The notes below the pieces were generated by a model. The model had not been told where the DNA came from and ran no database searches. It saw nothing but the letters and a program-made list of their open reading frames with translations. From NCBI GenBank assembly GCA_025531455.1, contig JAMYHL010000049.1, positions 241,419 through 305,418 on the forward strand: a stretch of DNA of 64,000 nt, written 5' to 3'. Positions 1 through 11,129 of this stretch are shown in pieces (positions within the stretch are counted from its first letter, which is position 1; each line of letters begins with the position of its first letter). The translations under genes were made by a program, and so were the position numbers. Source of the stretch: Apiotrichum sp. Y4204. Its lineage: Eukaryota > Basidiomycota > Tremellomycetes > Trichosporonales > Trichosporonaceae.

Positions 1-903
1 TGCTCAGACTGTGTGGTAACTGCCGTACAGCGCTGCAGACGCGCAACGTCGCCGCGGAGGACTGGTGTGAGCGGCCAGCTCCTTGTGTAACTCGTAGCTG
101 GAACGCACTGTTCATCAGGACTGTCTCGGCAATATCGTCCGCGTTGTGGCCCGTCACAATGTGGTCCACATCGAGCCCCGCCGCGCCGCGGTCGAGCGCC
201 TGTCGCCGGAACACGCCACAGTACGTGCAGTTGTTGCGCTTCCCGACCTGGTCGACGACGCGGTCCATCGTCCACCCGTACAGCTCGGAATATGAGAGAA
301 TCTTGAGCGGGAGACCGTACTCGGCCTGATTTTGCTTGACTGTCTGCGGGTTAGCCTGCTTGTATGGTGTACTGTTTATAGCAGACCGCACGTTTGAAAC
401 CCGACCACCTGGTGGAGGAAGGTGGGTTCCATTCGTGGGTTAGATGTAATCATGGGTCACCCACCTCTAAAGAGTCATCCCGGTAACCCTTGATACCCTC
501 ATCAATGGAAAGGAGATACAAATCGAGGCCATAGTCGTACCGCCGGTTCAGGAGGGTAAGGACGTGTGCGAGGACCGTAGAGTCTGGTGTGAGCGGGGAA
601 GGAAGAAATGATATGTGAGATGCCGTCTATTGCTACATCTCGCATTCGCTCTTCTCGTACGGCATCGGGTTGGAACAAAAATATCCACCCTGATTGAGAC
701 TCACCCTTTCCCCCACTGGCGCCAATGGCGACGCGCTCCCCGCGCTGGAAGATACTGCCTCCATCCTCGGCGCCGCGCGTAATGGTGAGATGCACCTCCT
801 CCTCAAACACGTCAAAGAAGCACTGCTTGCAGACCTGCTGTCCCGTCTTTGGACGCTTGACAAGGGCGCGCGCGGTGTGGCAGATCGAGCACGGCGACGG
901 CAT
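1..903 (-). CDS. NCS6: Cytoplasmic tRNA 2-thiolation protein 1 (CTU1/NCS6), 3' part off the window
   Basis: ATP-pyrophosphatase that thiolates the wobble uridine (U34) of cytosolic tRNA-Lys, -Glu and -Gln with its partner CTU2/NCS2, using sulfur passed along by URM1. Exons on the minus strand: 903-705, 583-465, 343-109 and 61 to the window edge; the three introns (121, 121 and 47 nt) restore a continuous frame. Seen: N-terminal zinc ribbon with CSIC and CKQC pairs, the P-loop GASGGKDST split across the first intron, the central [14 protein letters not shown] catalytic cysteine motif, [14 protein letters not shown] and the LRGDVARL block. All are hallmarks of the CTU1/TtuA family. The start has the expected MPxPCxxC form. 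The C-terminal third is missing only because the window ends. Confidence 0.96.
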
Positions 904-1410
904 GTGGTGGAGATGTGAGGTGGTGAGATGCAGAGGAAAGAGAAGTCGGAAATGTTGTTTCTCATCTCAGACATTTTGTGGTCGTTTCGATGCCATCTGG
1001 GTGGCAAAAGGGGAAGATCGGCAAATAAAATGAATAAAAATGGAATTTAGGATTAGGTGTGTTGAGAAAGTGGGCAATAAAGGAGCAATCTGCACATTAG
1101 GCGTGCCATAATGCGCGTCATCTTGAGTGGAGAGAGGCCCCGCTGCCCCGCCCCGCCCCCTGCCCTTCGCTTGTGTGTGAGTGTGTGCTCCTCGCTAGAG
1201 ATATGATGCATTTTGGATTGTGCTTCCCATCCACCTCTCCACCCCTCTCCCTCCCTCTTGTCGTCGTTGACATCCCATTCATCAATTCCATTGCATTGCT
1301 ATCTCACACCATCCCGTCACACTTGACACTTTAATAACACCCGACACACACACACACATACCCACTTCACATCCCCCTTCCCCACCACCACCTCACTCCC
1401 CACCGCTCCC
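904..1410. promoter_or_regulatory. Divergent promoter between NCS6 and the next gene
   Basis: A 507-bp head-to-head spacer. It contains pyrimidine-rich tracts on the plus strand (about 1225-1410) and a short (AC)n run near 1344-1358 just upstream of the plus-strand start. No ORF or RNA gene is supported. Confidence 0.5.
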
Positions 1411-3822
1411 ATGTCAATTGACTCGCCAGGAGACGTTGCCCACGACGGGCCCGGGGTGGGCACCTCGTCGGACGCACCGCTGCCATCCGACGTCCAGCCA
1501 TTTCCCGTGTCATGTCCGTGTCTGAACGTCGTCGTGGAAGCGTATGGTGCGGACACGCTTGTCGAGCGCCTAGGCGACGGCAAGACCGAGCCGCCGTTTG
1601 GAGAACGCGTAAAGGTCTGGATGCCCGCTGATGCCGAGAACATTGTACGTCCCACAAGTCGCAGCCCGCACACGGCTCTGAATCCCTTGGGCCCACGACT
1701 GACAGTTGTAGCGACACATGCCCATGTCCACATTCGACAACGATGGAGACGAGGCGTGGCGAAAGTGCTGGGTGTGCGATACGCGTGTCTATGTCGTCAC
1801 TGGCGACGCCGCAAAGGGCAACATTGCGCCTATTAACACATGGGTCGAGGTCAACCTCACCAACGGTGTTCTGGTAAGCTAAGGGATATTGGGTGAGCTG
1901 ACAGCAGTATGGCGACCAGGTCGACGCAGCACGACAGCGCACACCGCTAGTGTGGTCTGGCCTCCTTCTCGACATTCCCTCGAGCTCGACATTTGGTCGT
2001 CCGCCCACCTCCACAGCACCCGTCCCGTATCCCCCTGAGAAGCCGTCCTCAGCCGTCCTCCTCCCTCCAATTCCGGATCCGTTCTTTCTCCCCCCGCCAT
2101 TCATACCCAGCCACCCGGCACTGCGCGAGATGTGCAAGGCCGCCGTAGTCGCCCTGCAGGCACGGCACGACGATATCGAGCGCGACATCCGCCAGTACAT
2201 TGCGCAGAGGACCGCGGACATGCGGCGCTTGGAGGACCAGGTGCGCGCCGAGGTAGAGACTATGTGGGACCGATATGTCCAGGGTCCGCTGGGCGGTCAG
2301 GACTTTGACCGCCGGGGGAGTATCAGCATGCCCACGTCGCGTGTCGCCAGCGGCGCAGCACCACCTCCCCCGAAGGAATCGAGGGGCTCGCACGACTCGC
2401 AAGACTCTAAGCGCGACTCTAAGGACTCAAAGGAACCGTCAATTGAGAAGATTGACCTCCAGTTCGAGCGTGCACGGAGCAAGGACAGCTTGCCGTCTGG
2501 AGTTGAGCCGTCTCCGCCGAATATCAGCGGCCAGTTTAACGCGCACACAGCCACTGCCGCCGCGTCGTTACTCTCCGCGTCGATCGTGAACAACACATTC
2601 CACGCCCCTCCGCGGCGAGCGGCACGCGAATTGGACGATGAGATTGAGGCGATCGCACAGACTGCGACCCGCGACAACGGCATGTCCCGCGAGGTGGCCA
2701 TGAGCTATGCGTTCTCGGCGATGAACGAGCATGCTGGGCGGCGTGGGCCAGCGGCCGAGGCAAAGGAGGAGAAGCAGGAGCTGCACGAGGCTCAGGGTGT
2801 CGAGGAGGAGGCGGAGGAGCTCGAGAAGGGCATTGACAGCTGGGCAGCCATGGAACGCGCAAGCGCCGCCAAAGCTATTTCCAAGGAAGTGAACAGCGTG
2901 AAGCTTGCCGAGCAGGCGGAGGGCGTGAAGGACGTGGCAAAGGACAAGAAGGACAAGGATAAGGCCCGTGCGCATGTCAAGTTCCAGGAGCCGACCAAGG
3001 AGGAGAAGGGCAAGGACCGAGCGAAGCACAAGGAGGAGAAGGCGGATGGGGAGAAGGTGGATGGGGAGAAGGCCGACGCATCCGGCGATGGTGACGAAGA
3101 TGAGGGCGAGTTGAAGATGGTGAATGCAGCTGACAGCAGACTATGTCTTTGACATGGACACGGACGAGGTCGGTCCATCGAAGCCTTCGGTTGAGCAGCC
3201 CGAGGTCAAGGCGCCGCCACGCAACAAGGTGGAGACGATGGTGGAGAACAACCTGTCGCGAACCTTTGCTGCCGAGGCGCCGAGTCATCGCGCGGCATGG
3301 CGTCAGGTTGAGGAGCACGGGCTGAAGAATGTGCTTCGCCGTTCAACCCCGCACGACGACGACGACGATGACGAGGAATACACACCCGCGGATATCGGCC
3401 TTGCGCGCTCGATGCCCGTCAACATTGTCCTCCCGCCCCGCCCGGGTCGCGAGATGCAGATCAAGACATCCCTGACCGACCGGAAGGGCATGATGGTCCC
3501 GAACTTGATCAACGTCATGCCGGAGCGGGGCAAGCACTCGTCGCCGCGCGCGATTGCCGGATCGGTCGCGCGCGGAACCGGTGCGCGCCGCGGCTCGCGG
3601 AGCATCAGCGGCGAGCGCGAGCGCGAGCAGGTCATGTCGTACGCTGCGGATCCTGGCGTCGTGTTCGAGACGCTCGCCGAGGACGCCGTCGACAGCGACT
3701 CGGACGAGGACGCCCCGGCCCAAGTTAATGGGACGAGCAAGTTTGTGCCTCCGCACGTCCTTGCCAAGCGCGCGTCCGAGAGGGGCAAGGGCGAGAGCGG
3801 GTGGCGCAGCGTCGCCCAGTGA
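1411..3822 (+). CDS. Conserved-looking protein of unknown function with N-terminal Cys pairs and charged middle
   Basis: Not recognised. Exons 1411-1644, 1712-1873, 1908-3090 and 3140-3822 give about 753 aa. The N-terminal 130 residues look folded and hold a CPCLN motif and a CWVC motif that could form a zinc site. The middle has proline-rich stretches, then a long Glu/Lys/Asp-rich, coiled-coil-like region (about residues 370-520). The C-terminus contains an Asp/Glu run, a basic Arg/Ser stretch and a final segment with KFVPPHVLAKR and GWRSV that looks like a short conserved tail. The second intron is only 34 nt and ends ctgacagcag; the third (49 nt, GTGACG donor) is needed to move from the Lys/Glu-rich frame into the last exon. 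A scaffold or regulatory role is a guess. Confidence 0.8.
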
Positions 3823-4125
3823 TTGTCTGCCAACTCTGTCTGCATTTAATCCACCGCTCCGTTGTCAGAAGCCGAAACCACTACCAACCATAATGACGAG
3901 CATCATCCATCACTTCCACACTTCCATTCTCACCCCCGGTTCCATTCCATTCCACTCTCCCCATATCCATTCCACGAATCCGCCCCGAGAATATTTTACG
4001 TTAGCGAACCGTGTAGAACAGGGCAGCAATGCATGTGCGTATGAAGACCATGACGATGACCAACGATGCGGGGGTATGAGGTATGAACAATGAGGGGGAT
4101 GTCTAGTCGTACTCTTATCTCGTAT
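3823..4125. other. Convergent 3' spacer
   Basis: About 300 bp between two convergent stop codons. It should hold both 3' UTRs. Nothing else is visible. Confidence 0.5.
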
Positions 4126-5733
4126 CTACGCGTCCTCGAGCCGCCGCGCCGCCTTGGCAGCACGCACCGAGGCCTTTTCCATCTTGGCTGCCTTTTTCCG
4201 CGCCTTCTTCCCGCTCCGCGCCTTCCCGTCCTCAACGGTGGACAGGTGCTGCAGGAGCACGTCAATGTTCGGCGTGAACCGCGGCCGGGCTGGTGCGTCC
4301 TCCTCCGCTTGCTCCATCTCCGACTCCCCTTGCAACTCGCTCTCCATCTCCCGTTCTCCCTCTCGCCCGCGCCACTCCCACCGCGCAATCATGGACGGCA
4401 CGAACTCGGCATATGCGTCGTCAATCTCCACCGGCTGGGGACAGCGATGCACCCATCCACGCTCGGAGATTGCGTGCAGGAGCCGCTCCCACCTCGCGGC
4501 GTGGCGGCCGAGGTTGAGGAATTTCGGCCCCTTCCCGGCCGGAAGAGAGCGGCGGCGGTCGGCACGCGCACGGTCGTGGGCGAGCGCCGTCCGGCCCGCG
4601 AGAAATGCGAGATGCGCGAGCGCCTCGTCGTCGTGTCGTAATGCGTGCTGCGCGACGTGTCGCCACGTCTCGGGTCCAGGAGTGCGGTGGACGCGGAGAT
4701 CGGGGCTGCGGAAGAGGGCGAGGAGGGCGTCGAGGTCCGGCAGGGCGAAGGAGTGAGTAAGGAGGGCGAGGACGGCGCGGTGCACCGTTTCGCGGGAGTA
4801 CGGCGCGGAGGAAAGGCCGCGAAAAGTCTCGAGGACGGAGAGCGGCGGAGAGGACGTATATGCCAAATGGAGGTGGAGGGCGCTGAGCTCGTCGGCCTCC
4901 GTTGCGCGGACGGCGCGCAACAGACCAAGCGCCGCGGGTAGAGTTGGGGCCTCATCGGAAAGATAGAGGTGGTGCAGGCGGCAGAGGACGTCTCGCGGGG
5001 ATATGTCTTCGCGCTCGCGCTCGACCGCCCCAAGCGGGGGGAAGCGCTTGAGCAGCGCCGTGTTGGGCTGTATCTCCCCGATTCTCCACCGCCGAACAAG
5101 CTTACTGAGCTCCTCCACCCGGGGAACCGCAACGCGTACGTGTGCGCCACCCGGTATGCGTTCTGTGCGCAACAGATCCGCCGCGGCCTGCTGTACGCGG
5201 AACTCGTTCGCGCGCGCCGCGTAGCCCGCCAGCAAGGCGACGTTCTGCAGATTATACGCGGCCGGACGGGCAGCGAGGGCGGCGAGGAGCGCGGCCGGCG
5301 GCGGGGGATCGGGCCGCGAGAGCGCACCGTCGAGTATCCCCTCTCTTCTCGGCGGAGCATCTTCACGGGGTACTGGTGGAAGAGGGGTTGTCGACGCCGC
5401 GAGAGAGTGCCAGTGCACATCGCGATCGGGACTCGGAGGGAGGTCTTCAACATCGGGGTCCGTACTCGGTCCGCCGGGGGAGGACGGACGCGCGCTCCCG
5501 CTCCCCCGCGGCATCTTCTGTCGAGCGGGTGGAGCGGTGGAGTCCGAGGCTGGCGTTGAGGCCGAGGTCGAAGTCGAGCCCGAAGCCGAAGTCGACGCCG
5601 GTGGGGAAGCAAACGAACAGTCATCCCGTGCCTCGTCCTCGACCTCGCGCGCGGGGGCAGACGACGACGGCCTGCCGGGGCCATATCCCGCTAGCGCGGG
5701 TGGGACGCGCACGCGGCGCAGACGGGCGATCAT
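4126..5733 (-). CDS. Unknown helical-repeat protein, probably mitochondrial (PPR-like)
   Basis: Single-exon gene of 535 aa. The frame stays open upstream to 6201, but the ATG at 5733 was chosen because it starts a basic, hydroxylated leader (MIARLRRVRVPP) resembling a mitochondrial presequence, while the upstream stretch is low-complexity His/Ser/Pro like translated UTR. Residues 25-110 are Ser/Pro/Ala-rich and probably disordered. The rest is Leu/Ala/Arg-rich amphipathic helices with periodic patterns of the PPR/TPR kind, and the last 40 residues are Lys/Arg/Ala-rich. No family can be named from sequence alone. A role in mitochondrial RNA metabolism would be usual for such proteins but is inference. 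The strong antisense ORF over this gene is a GC-driven shadow. Confidence 0.75.
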   Translation of the reverse strand: MIARLRRVRVPPALAGYGPGRPSSSAPAREVEDEARDDCSFASPPASTSASGSTSTSASTPASDSTAPPARQKMPRGSGSARPSSPGGPSTDPDVEDLPPSPDRDVHWHSLAASTTPLPPVPREDAPPRREGILDGALSRPDPPPPAALLAALAARPAAYNLQNVALLAGYAARANEFRVQQAAADLLRTERIPGGAHVRVAVPRVEELSKLVRRWRIGEIQPNTALLKRFPPLGAVEREREDISPRDVLCRLHHLYLSDEAPTLPAALGLLRAVRATEADELSALHLHLAYTSSPPLSVLETFRGLSSAPYSRETVHRAVLALLTHSFALPDLDALLALFRSPDLRVHRTPGPETWRHVAQHALRHDDEALAHLAFLAGRTALAHDRARADRRRSLPAGKGPKFLNLGRHAARWERLLHAISERGWVHRCPQPVEIDDAYAEFVPSMIARWEWRGREGEREMESELQGESEMEQAEEDAPARPRFTPNIDVLLQHLSTVEDGKARSGKKARKKAAKMEKASVRAAKAARRLEDA

Positions 5734-6293
5734 GCGCGCGTGCGGGGCGCGACGAGGGTTAGAGATGAATGGTGAAAAAAGCGGGAAATGGGGATATGGG
5801 GTGAAAAGAGCGGTGGAAAAACGCAGAGGGAGCCGGGTCAGGTAAGCGACAAGCCGAGGGATGGAGTTCGATGGCCTCGGTGTCGACCTGCGGAGTTGAC
5901 TGTTGTGGTGTCGGAGTGTCAGGCGAGTGCGTCGTGCGAGAGGTTGATGATCGTGAGCAGCTGGCGAGTTTTGACTTTTGGAGATTGGAAGAGAGATGGG
6001 GGACGGTGAGTGGTGAGTGGTCGACGGAGATTTAGGTATGTCCGCTACACGTGGGGTCCGGATGGCGTGCTTCGGGCGCTGAGCGCGCGTGAGCGCGCTG
6101 AGCGCATGCGCAATTGAGCATCGAACTGTAAGCGTCGAGCTAGCGAGACAGCCCTCTCTTACCGCGTCATCGGAAGTCCTCTCCTCGTCGTCGAGATGCA
6201 ATGCCGGAGCTCAGTGCAGTTCTCGCTCCTCCCTGGGACTCTAGTACGATACATGCAACATTACACAGCGTCTACTGCGTCTACTCTACTCCG
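5734..6293. other. Spacer: promoter of the helical-repeat gene and 3' side of the GILT gene
   Basis: 560 bp between two minus-strand genes in tandem. The left part should hold the 5' UTR of the downstream gene. No RNA gene or further conserved ORF is seen. Confidence 0.45.
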
Positions 6294-7420
6294 CTAGTTG
6301 AAGTCGTTGAGGCTCCGCCACTCCTTGTCAATAACCGCGGCGAAAGCAGCGGGCGTGTGCCCGTCGTCGCAGCCCTTCCACACGCCGCCGTCGACGATAC
6401 ACCGCCGGCGGCCCTCGTGCTTGATCGTCGACTTGATGTCGATCGTGCACGACTTGGTCGCGTCGGCCTTGGTGGTGCGCCGCACACTCTGGCGGAGGAG
6501 CCTGCGCGCGTGCGAGCCCAGGTGTTCAGGCGCGTCGTTCACGTCAGACATGGGATACACCTCCGAACCACGCCCATCCTGCTTGATTTGCCGCTTGGCT
6601 GCGCGCCCCTCCCGCTCCGCCCGCTGGCCTTGGACACACCGCCCGACGCCCGACTTCCACCAGTCGATATTGTTCGTCTCCGCGCACCTGCGCGTCAGGG
6701 ACACCGCGCCGATGGATCCCGGGAACCGCCCGTAGTTCATGCAGCTCAGTGTCGCCCAGAACTGCTTCGTGTCGAGGTGCTCCTCCAGACACAGCTGGTG
6801 CGCGTTGCCGGCGCACTCGATGTCCCCGTGCATACAGGTGATGCCGTACGTTGCATCCTTGTCAGGTCTGTGGGTGAGCATGACATGGAGTGTGATGAGC
6901 GGAGAAGGGTGAGGTGGCTGGGAGCAATGCGAGTAACGATGGACAGTGTCAAGAAACATGACCTCGACATGACATTGTACAACAAGCTGGGATCTGGTCT
7001 CATCGTCTGCGGCAAGCAACATCGTCCCAACCGACAATGGCCGTATCGCTAGGTCCCACACGTGTCCCCTCGACGGCGTTCACTTACTTTCCCAAGAAGT
7101 CAATACTCAGGTCCATCTTGTCGAGAACATCGTTGTCCTTTATGACCTCCTCAAAGACGTTTTCACACATGCGCTGCTGTCAGTACACCAGCGCACTCCG
7201 AGGTTGAATCTGAGACGCCTCGCGCTCCGACAGGACTCACAGCATCAGGACAGCGCGACATGGCATACAGGGTGACCTCGACGCGCTTGACGGGCGGCGG
7301 GTCGGGGGCTGCGTCGCCGTTGCCAGCGAGGCCAGCAGCGAGGGGGTACTGGCGCCAGTCTGGCGCGGCGGCAGCAGCCGCAAGTGGGAGAAGAGCGGGA
7401 GCGAAGGCGAGGAGGTGCAT
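6294..7420 (-). CDS. GILT-family (gamma-interferon-inducible thiol reductase-like) secreted/vacuolar protein
   Basis: Exons 7420-7241, 7173-7088 and 6867-6294 encode 279 aa; introns are 67 and 214 nt. The N-terminus is a signal peptide (about residues 1-19, Ala-rich, cleavage near AAAAP). Then come the strand VEVTLYAMSRCPDA, a helix RMCENVFEEV, the block around DATYGITCMHGDIECAGN and the HQLCLEEH motif, which are the standard GILT landmarks (the GILT signature region CxHG...CxGN is clear). In animals GILT reduces disulfides in lysosomes through a CXXC centre. Here that centre reads CPDA, with the second cysteine absent, so classical reductase activity is doubtful. The C-terminal 90 residues are basic and less conserved. 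Confidence 0.88.
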
Positions 7421-9131
7421 GGTTGGCTTGGGAGAGGGGGGTCCTCTCTGTTATTTGTCTTGTGGTGCTTTATAAGCAGTGGATGGCTTGTTGTCAACAG
7501 AGAAGAGAAGAGTGGATTGTGTGTGACACGAACTGAGAGGTTGTTGCCAAGGGATGTGTTGGCTGGCTGTGTCAGAATGGCGGGAATGCCTCCACATCCG
7601 CCACTCAGGCAAACAAAATGGGAGACTACAGAATACTAGGCAATCTCACTTGTCCGCATCTCCGCACTCGCACTCGTTCACATGCATAGCGCATGCGGGC
7701 GAGACAGACGACGGGAACAGGCTACGTATGCATGCATATCTTAAAATGCTGGGCGTCGTGTCGCGTGCAAGCAAAGCCAAGCTGATACAGATCCAGATCC
7801 CACGACCCGAGGAACGGGTGGCGCGGTGGCGACCCCACTCCGAGATTACGCTGTCGCGGCGTCGCGACGGAGTAGTGATCGCGGAGCAGAGTAGTGGGTT
7901 CGGTATGGCAGACCTGAGGCAAGAAGGTCATGGAGCTCGGCGGGCTCCTGCGGTCCTCTTATCCTCGCCACGATGTCTTCACGGGGTCTGCACGCGGCGA
8001 AGAGACGAGGAGCAAGGATATCCAATACCCAGCATCAATTAGAAGAGAGTGCGCAATTTCCCACCCACGGCCTCCACCCTCTCAGTTCTCACTTTTTGTG
8101 CTCCATTTTCTTTCGATTTTAATTTACCGCGCGACCAAGTGTCCAGCTGACTCGCGTTTCTCGGTCGCGCATTCCGCTCCGTCCTCGCATCATGCAGCCT
8201 GAGGCAGCTGGTATGCAGGGATTTCGGCACGGTAGCTCGCAGTGATCCGGGCATCTGATCGGGACGGGTGAGGTCATGGGACTGGCCGGGATGTCAAACA
8301 AGTGAACAAGGTGAGCAAGAACAAGGAGTGGCGACCAACAAGAACAAGATCAGAACACGAGTGTTCAGCCAGTACTCTTGTTCTGGATCTTGCCTCTCCA
8401 CCTCGCGCTGTGCGGCGTGACCTCTCACCTTACCAAACCCCCTCCTGCGCAGCGCAGTTATGAGTTATGGAGCAGGCACGGAATGTCCGTGTCCTTGTGC
8501 TTGCCAGTACAGTTAGTTGCCTGTTGCTTCACTCTCGCAGCTCACACGGGTCTGCCCATCGCCATCGCATCATTCTGGAGCTTACTGTTTTGTGGGCGTG
8601 GAGTCCCCCGGAGGACCTACCGGTACCGGCACGTGAAGCTCACAAACGGAGTATTTACTCTTTGTGTGAGACCGAGGCTACCAGACCAGAGGGGGGAGGG
8701 GCTCAAGCAATGAATGCTAAGACGCTACCAGACCAAGGCGCACGACGGCACGCGGCGTGTTGCGAGCGGAATGAGTAGCAAGTGACGTACTAGTGGTCTA
8801 ATCTAACAGACTGCACCAGCCAGTAGGACATGCGCACCAGTCACGATCGAGAACACAAAGGTCAGATGCTCACAACCCATGGTTCCATGGTTCCAAAGAG
8901 AAATCCTCTCTGTGCTCGCTCTGTGCTGCGCCGCAAGCCATCTCTTAAGCTCGCTGGGCTGGGTGCCAAGAGACGCTGCGACTATATATATATAGCTCGT
9001 TTGCCGCCCCCCATAATATATACCTCATCCTGTGCCTCTTCTTTCACACAAACGTCTTTAGCCTATCTGTCTATTCTCTAGCTCTTAGCTCTAGTATCTC
9101 TTTAAACCCTCCGTAAAGCACCCCGATCCCC
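7421..9131. other. Long intergenic region with a TATA-like run
   Basis: 1.7 kb without a convincing gene. It holds the GILT promoter on the left and, at 8983-8994, an alternating TATATATATATA run about 140 bp upstream of the next plus-strand start. ORFs here have amino-acid composition typical of noise, with no domain or splice support. Confidence 0.5.
8983..8994 (+). promoter_or_regulatory. Alternating TA run, possible TATA element
   Basis: Six TA units 137 bp upstream of the ATG at 9132, in an otherwise GC-rich region. Confidence 0.4.
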
Positions 9132-10283
9132 ATGGACTTCCTCCCCAACCGCCCCCGCGACCAGCCCAAGGGTACATTTGAGTGCCTCGCGGTCATCTCG
9201 ATCGGGAGCACGGCGGTGAATGCCCGCCGCCTCTCCGTAGGCTCAAACCACGCGGACGACGACACGGGCCTCGCCCGCGTCCTCTCCGGTGGACGCCGCA
9301 AGTCCGGCGCCGGCCTCCCCGCCGCCCAGAACGGCCACGACAAGCACTCAGAGGGCACCTGGTACTGGCGCTGCCGTGTCGGCGTCACTGATGTGAGTCT
9401 TGGGAAGAAGTGGAGCGAGTGAGAAGCGTGAAGTCTAGGGGTGGGCGCAGTGGCAAGTGGAATGGATGGTGGGCCAAAGTCACAAACACGATCGACAACA
9501 CCATCCTCGCCACCCCGCGATGGTATCCAGTCGCGATCCGATCGCGTCCCGATATGAGCTGCCCAGTACTGACACGACAGGAAGCGGTCGTCATCCTCCC
9601 GGCGTCGGAGCCTCCCAACCCAGTCCTGAACAAGCGCCCGCACGCCCAGCCCTCGCAGCACCAGCACCCGCAGGGCGGACACTCGCCCAAGGCCGGCGGG
9701 TTCATGGGCGCGATCCGGCGTGCGTCGGCGGGCTTGATCAACCCACACCCCCAGACGCACTCGCAGACGCACCCGCCCGCACCCGCCGACGGCGCCATCC
9801 CCGAGAACGCCGTTGAGACTGCCCCCGCTACGAACGGATCCGGCGCCCACGCCCACCACGACGAGGACGCCCACCGTGAATCCGGCTGGCCGGCCGTCGT
9901 TGAGGGTGGAACGCTGCAGGCTATTGTCATCCCGCTCCACAACATCAACAAGGAGAGCGTGCATCTTATCAACAAGAAGGACTACAACGTGTCCGCGACG
10001 ATTGGCTCCGCCATCGCCGGCAAGGCAGGCTCCGTCCGCTTCGAGTTCAACAAGGACTGGATGGGCGCCAAGGGGTGAGTCCTGGCAAGGATCTAAACAA
10101 CTTACTCTCTCACTCTTACTGCCATGCTCACACCGCAGCGAGTCGGAGCTGCTCTTTGACAAGCTCCAGACAGGCGTCGAGAACGCCGCCCCTCTCTTCC
10201 AGACCGTGCAGCTCTCCGGCAAGAGTTCCGGTGACGCCGCGTACAACCCAGGATGGCAGGACCAGGTCCGCGGCAAATGGTAG
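9132..10283 (+). CDS. Unknown 299-aa protein with conserved-looking C-terminal domain
   Basis: Not recognised. Exons 9132-9392, 9581-10074 and 10139-10283; the introns (188 and 64 nt) have gtgagt donors and cag acceptors and keep frame. The first 87 residues contain FECLAVISIGSTAVNARRL and WYWRCRVGVTD, which look like beta strands. Residues about 95-175 are His/Pro/Ala-rich and probably disordered. The last 120 residues, from the TLQAIVIPLHNINKES region through GWQDQVRGKW, look folded. No signal peptide or membrane segment. The order-disorder-order layout suggests one split domain with a variable loop. Function unknown. Confidence 0.75.
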
Positions 10284-11129
10284 CAACCTAGCGTCGTCGC
10301 CACCAGCCGCGTTTCTTTGACTCGAGATCCTGCTCCCTACAAGACCATTAGCCTATAGTCTTCTCGTCCTTCCCGTTCGCATCCTCCTCCCCGCCGTGCC
10401 AAGTGCCAAGTCCTCCCCACAAGTCCTCCCACTCTTCACCACTCTGGCTCCCCACTCCAACGCCCATATGGCCCACCTCCCCACCCGAATTCGTCCTATC
10501 CGCGTCCTCCTCAAATGATGCCACCGCCCACAGTCCATGTCTGAAGTCAAAGCAGAGTAAGCAATGTCGAGCAACTGTGCGCAGTGTAGCGCAAGTAACA
10601 AGTATGAAGTACAGAGCCATAATGTAACGGGTGTCATTGCAGGTGGTGCGATCTGACCTCAAGCTACCTGGATCAACACTGTGCAAGAGTCGAGTCCATT
10701 CCCCCGCCACTACTCACTCCACTCGGTCAGACTTCAGCCTGATTGCACCTTGATAGAACGATCAGTGTTCTTCCCATGTCGGTGCTGATCAAAGCTTGCA
10801 GATTGCTGAGCTACAGTGAATGTTGCCAAAAGAATCCCACAGATCAGATCAGTTGAGCAGCCAAAAACCAAGTTTTGTACAGTGCGAGTACGTCATATGA
10901 CGCACTATTGTTCCGAAGGTCAGTTGACTTTGTCCGCGCCCACTTTTGGCACTTGACTTGCCGGCGGCCCACCACTCCCGTCCTCGCTAGCTGGTGGCAC
11001 TCGCCGCCGAGTCAGTCGAGCCCGTACCTCCAACTTTCGATGGGCAGGACGCACGGAAATGTTGCTTTCACTACCATGCATGCTCATTTGCTTATTAGTA
11101 TCAATTCTTCTTCTGACGCTGTTTTCTCG
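10284..11129. other. Convergent 3' spacer
   Basis: About 850 bp between convergent genes, longer than the other convergent spacers here. Only presumed 3' UTRs; nothing else supported. Confidence 0.45.

Noticed and set aside
3121..3139. 20-nt intron (GTGAATG...GCAG) in the unknown first plus-strand gene
   Set aside because: Too short and wrong phase; the GTGACG donor at 3091 gives a normal 49-nt intron in frame.
4389..5684. 431-codon ORF in another frame over the helical-repeat gene
   Set aside because: Its composition (Arg/Pro/Ser) is that of a frame shadow in GC-rich DNA; the other frame has helical periodicity and a sensible leader.
5734..6201. N-terminal extension of the helical-repeat protein to an upstream ATG
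   Set aside because: The added 156 residues are His/Ser/Pro noise; the ATG at 5733 gives a targeting-like leader.
7554..8042. 162-codon ORF between the GILT gene and the 299-aa gene
   Set aside because: Amino-acid make-up is random and there are no linked exons or promoter context.
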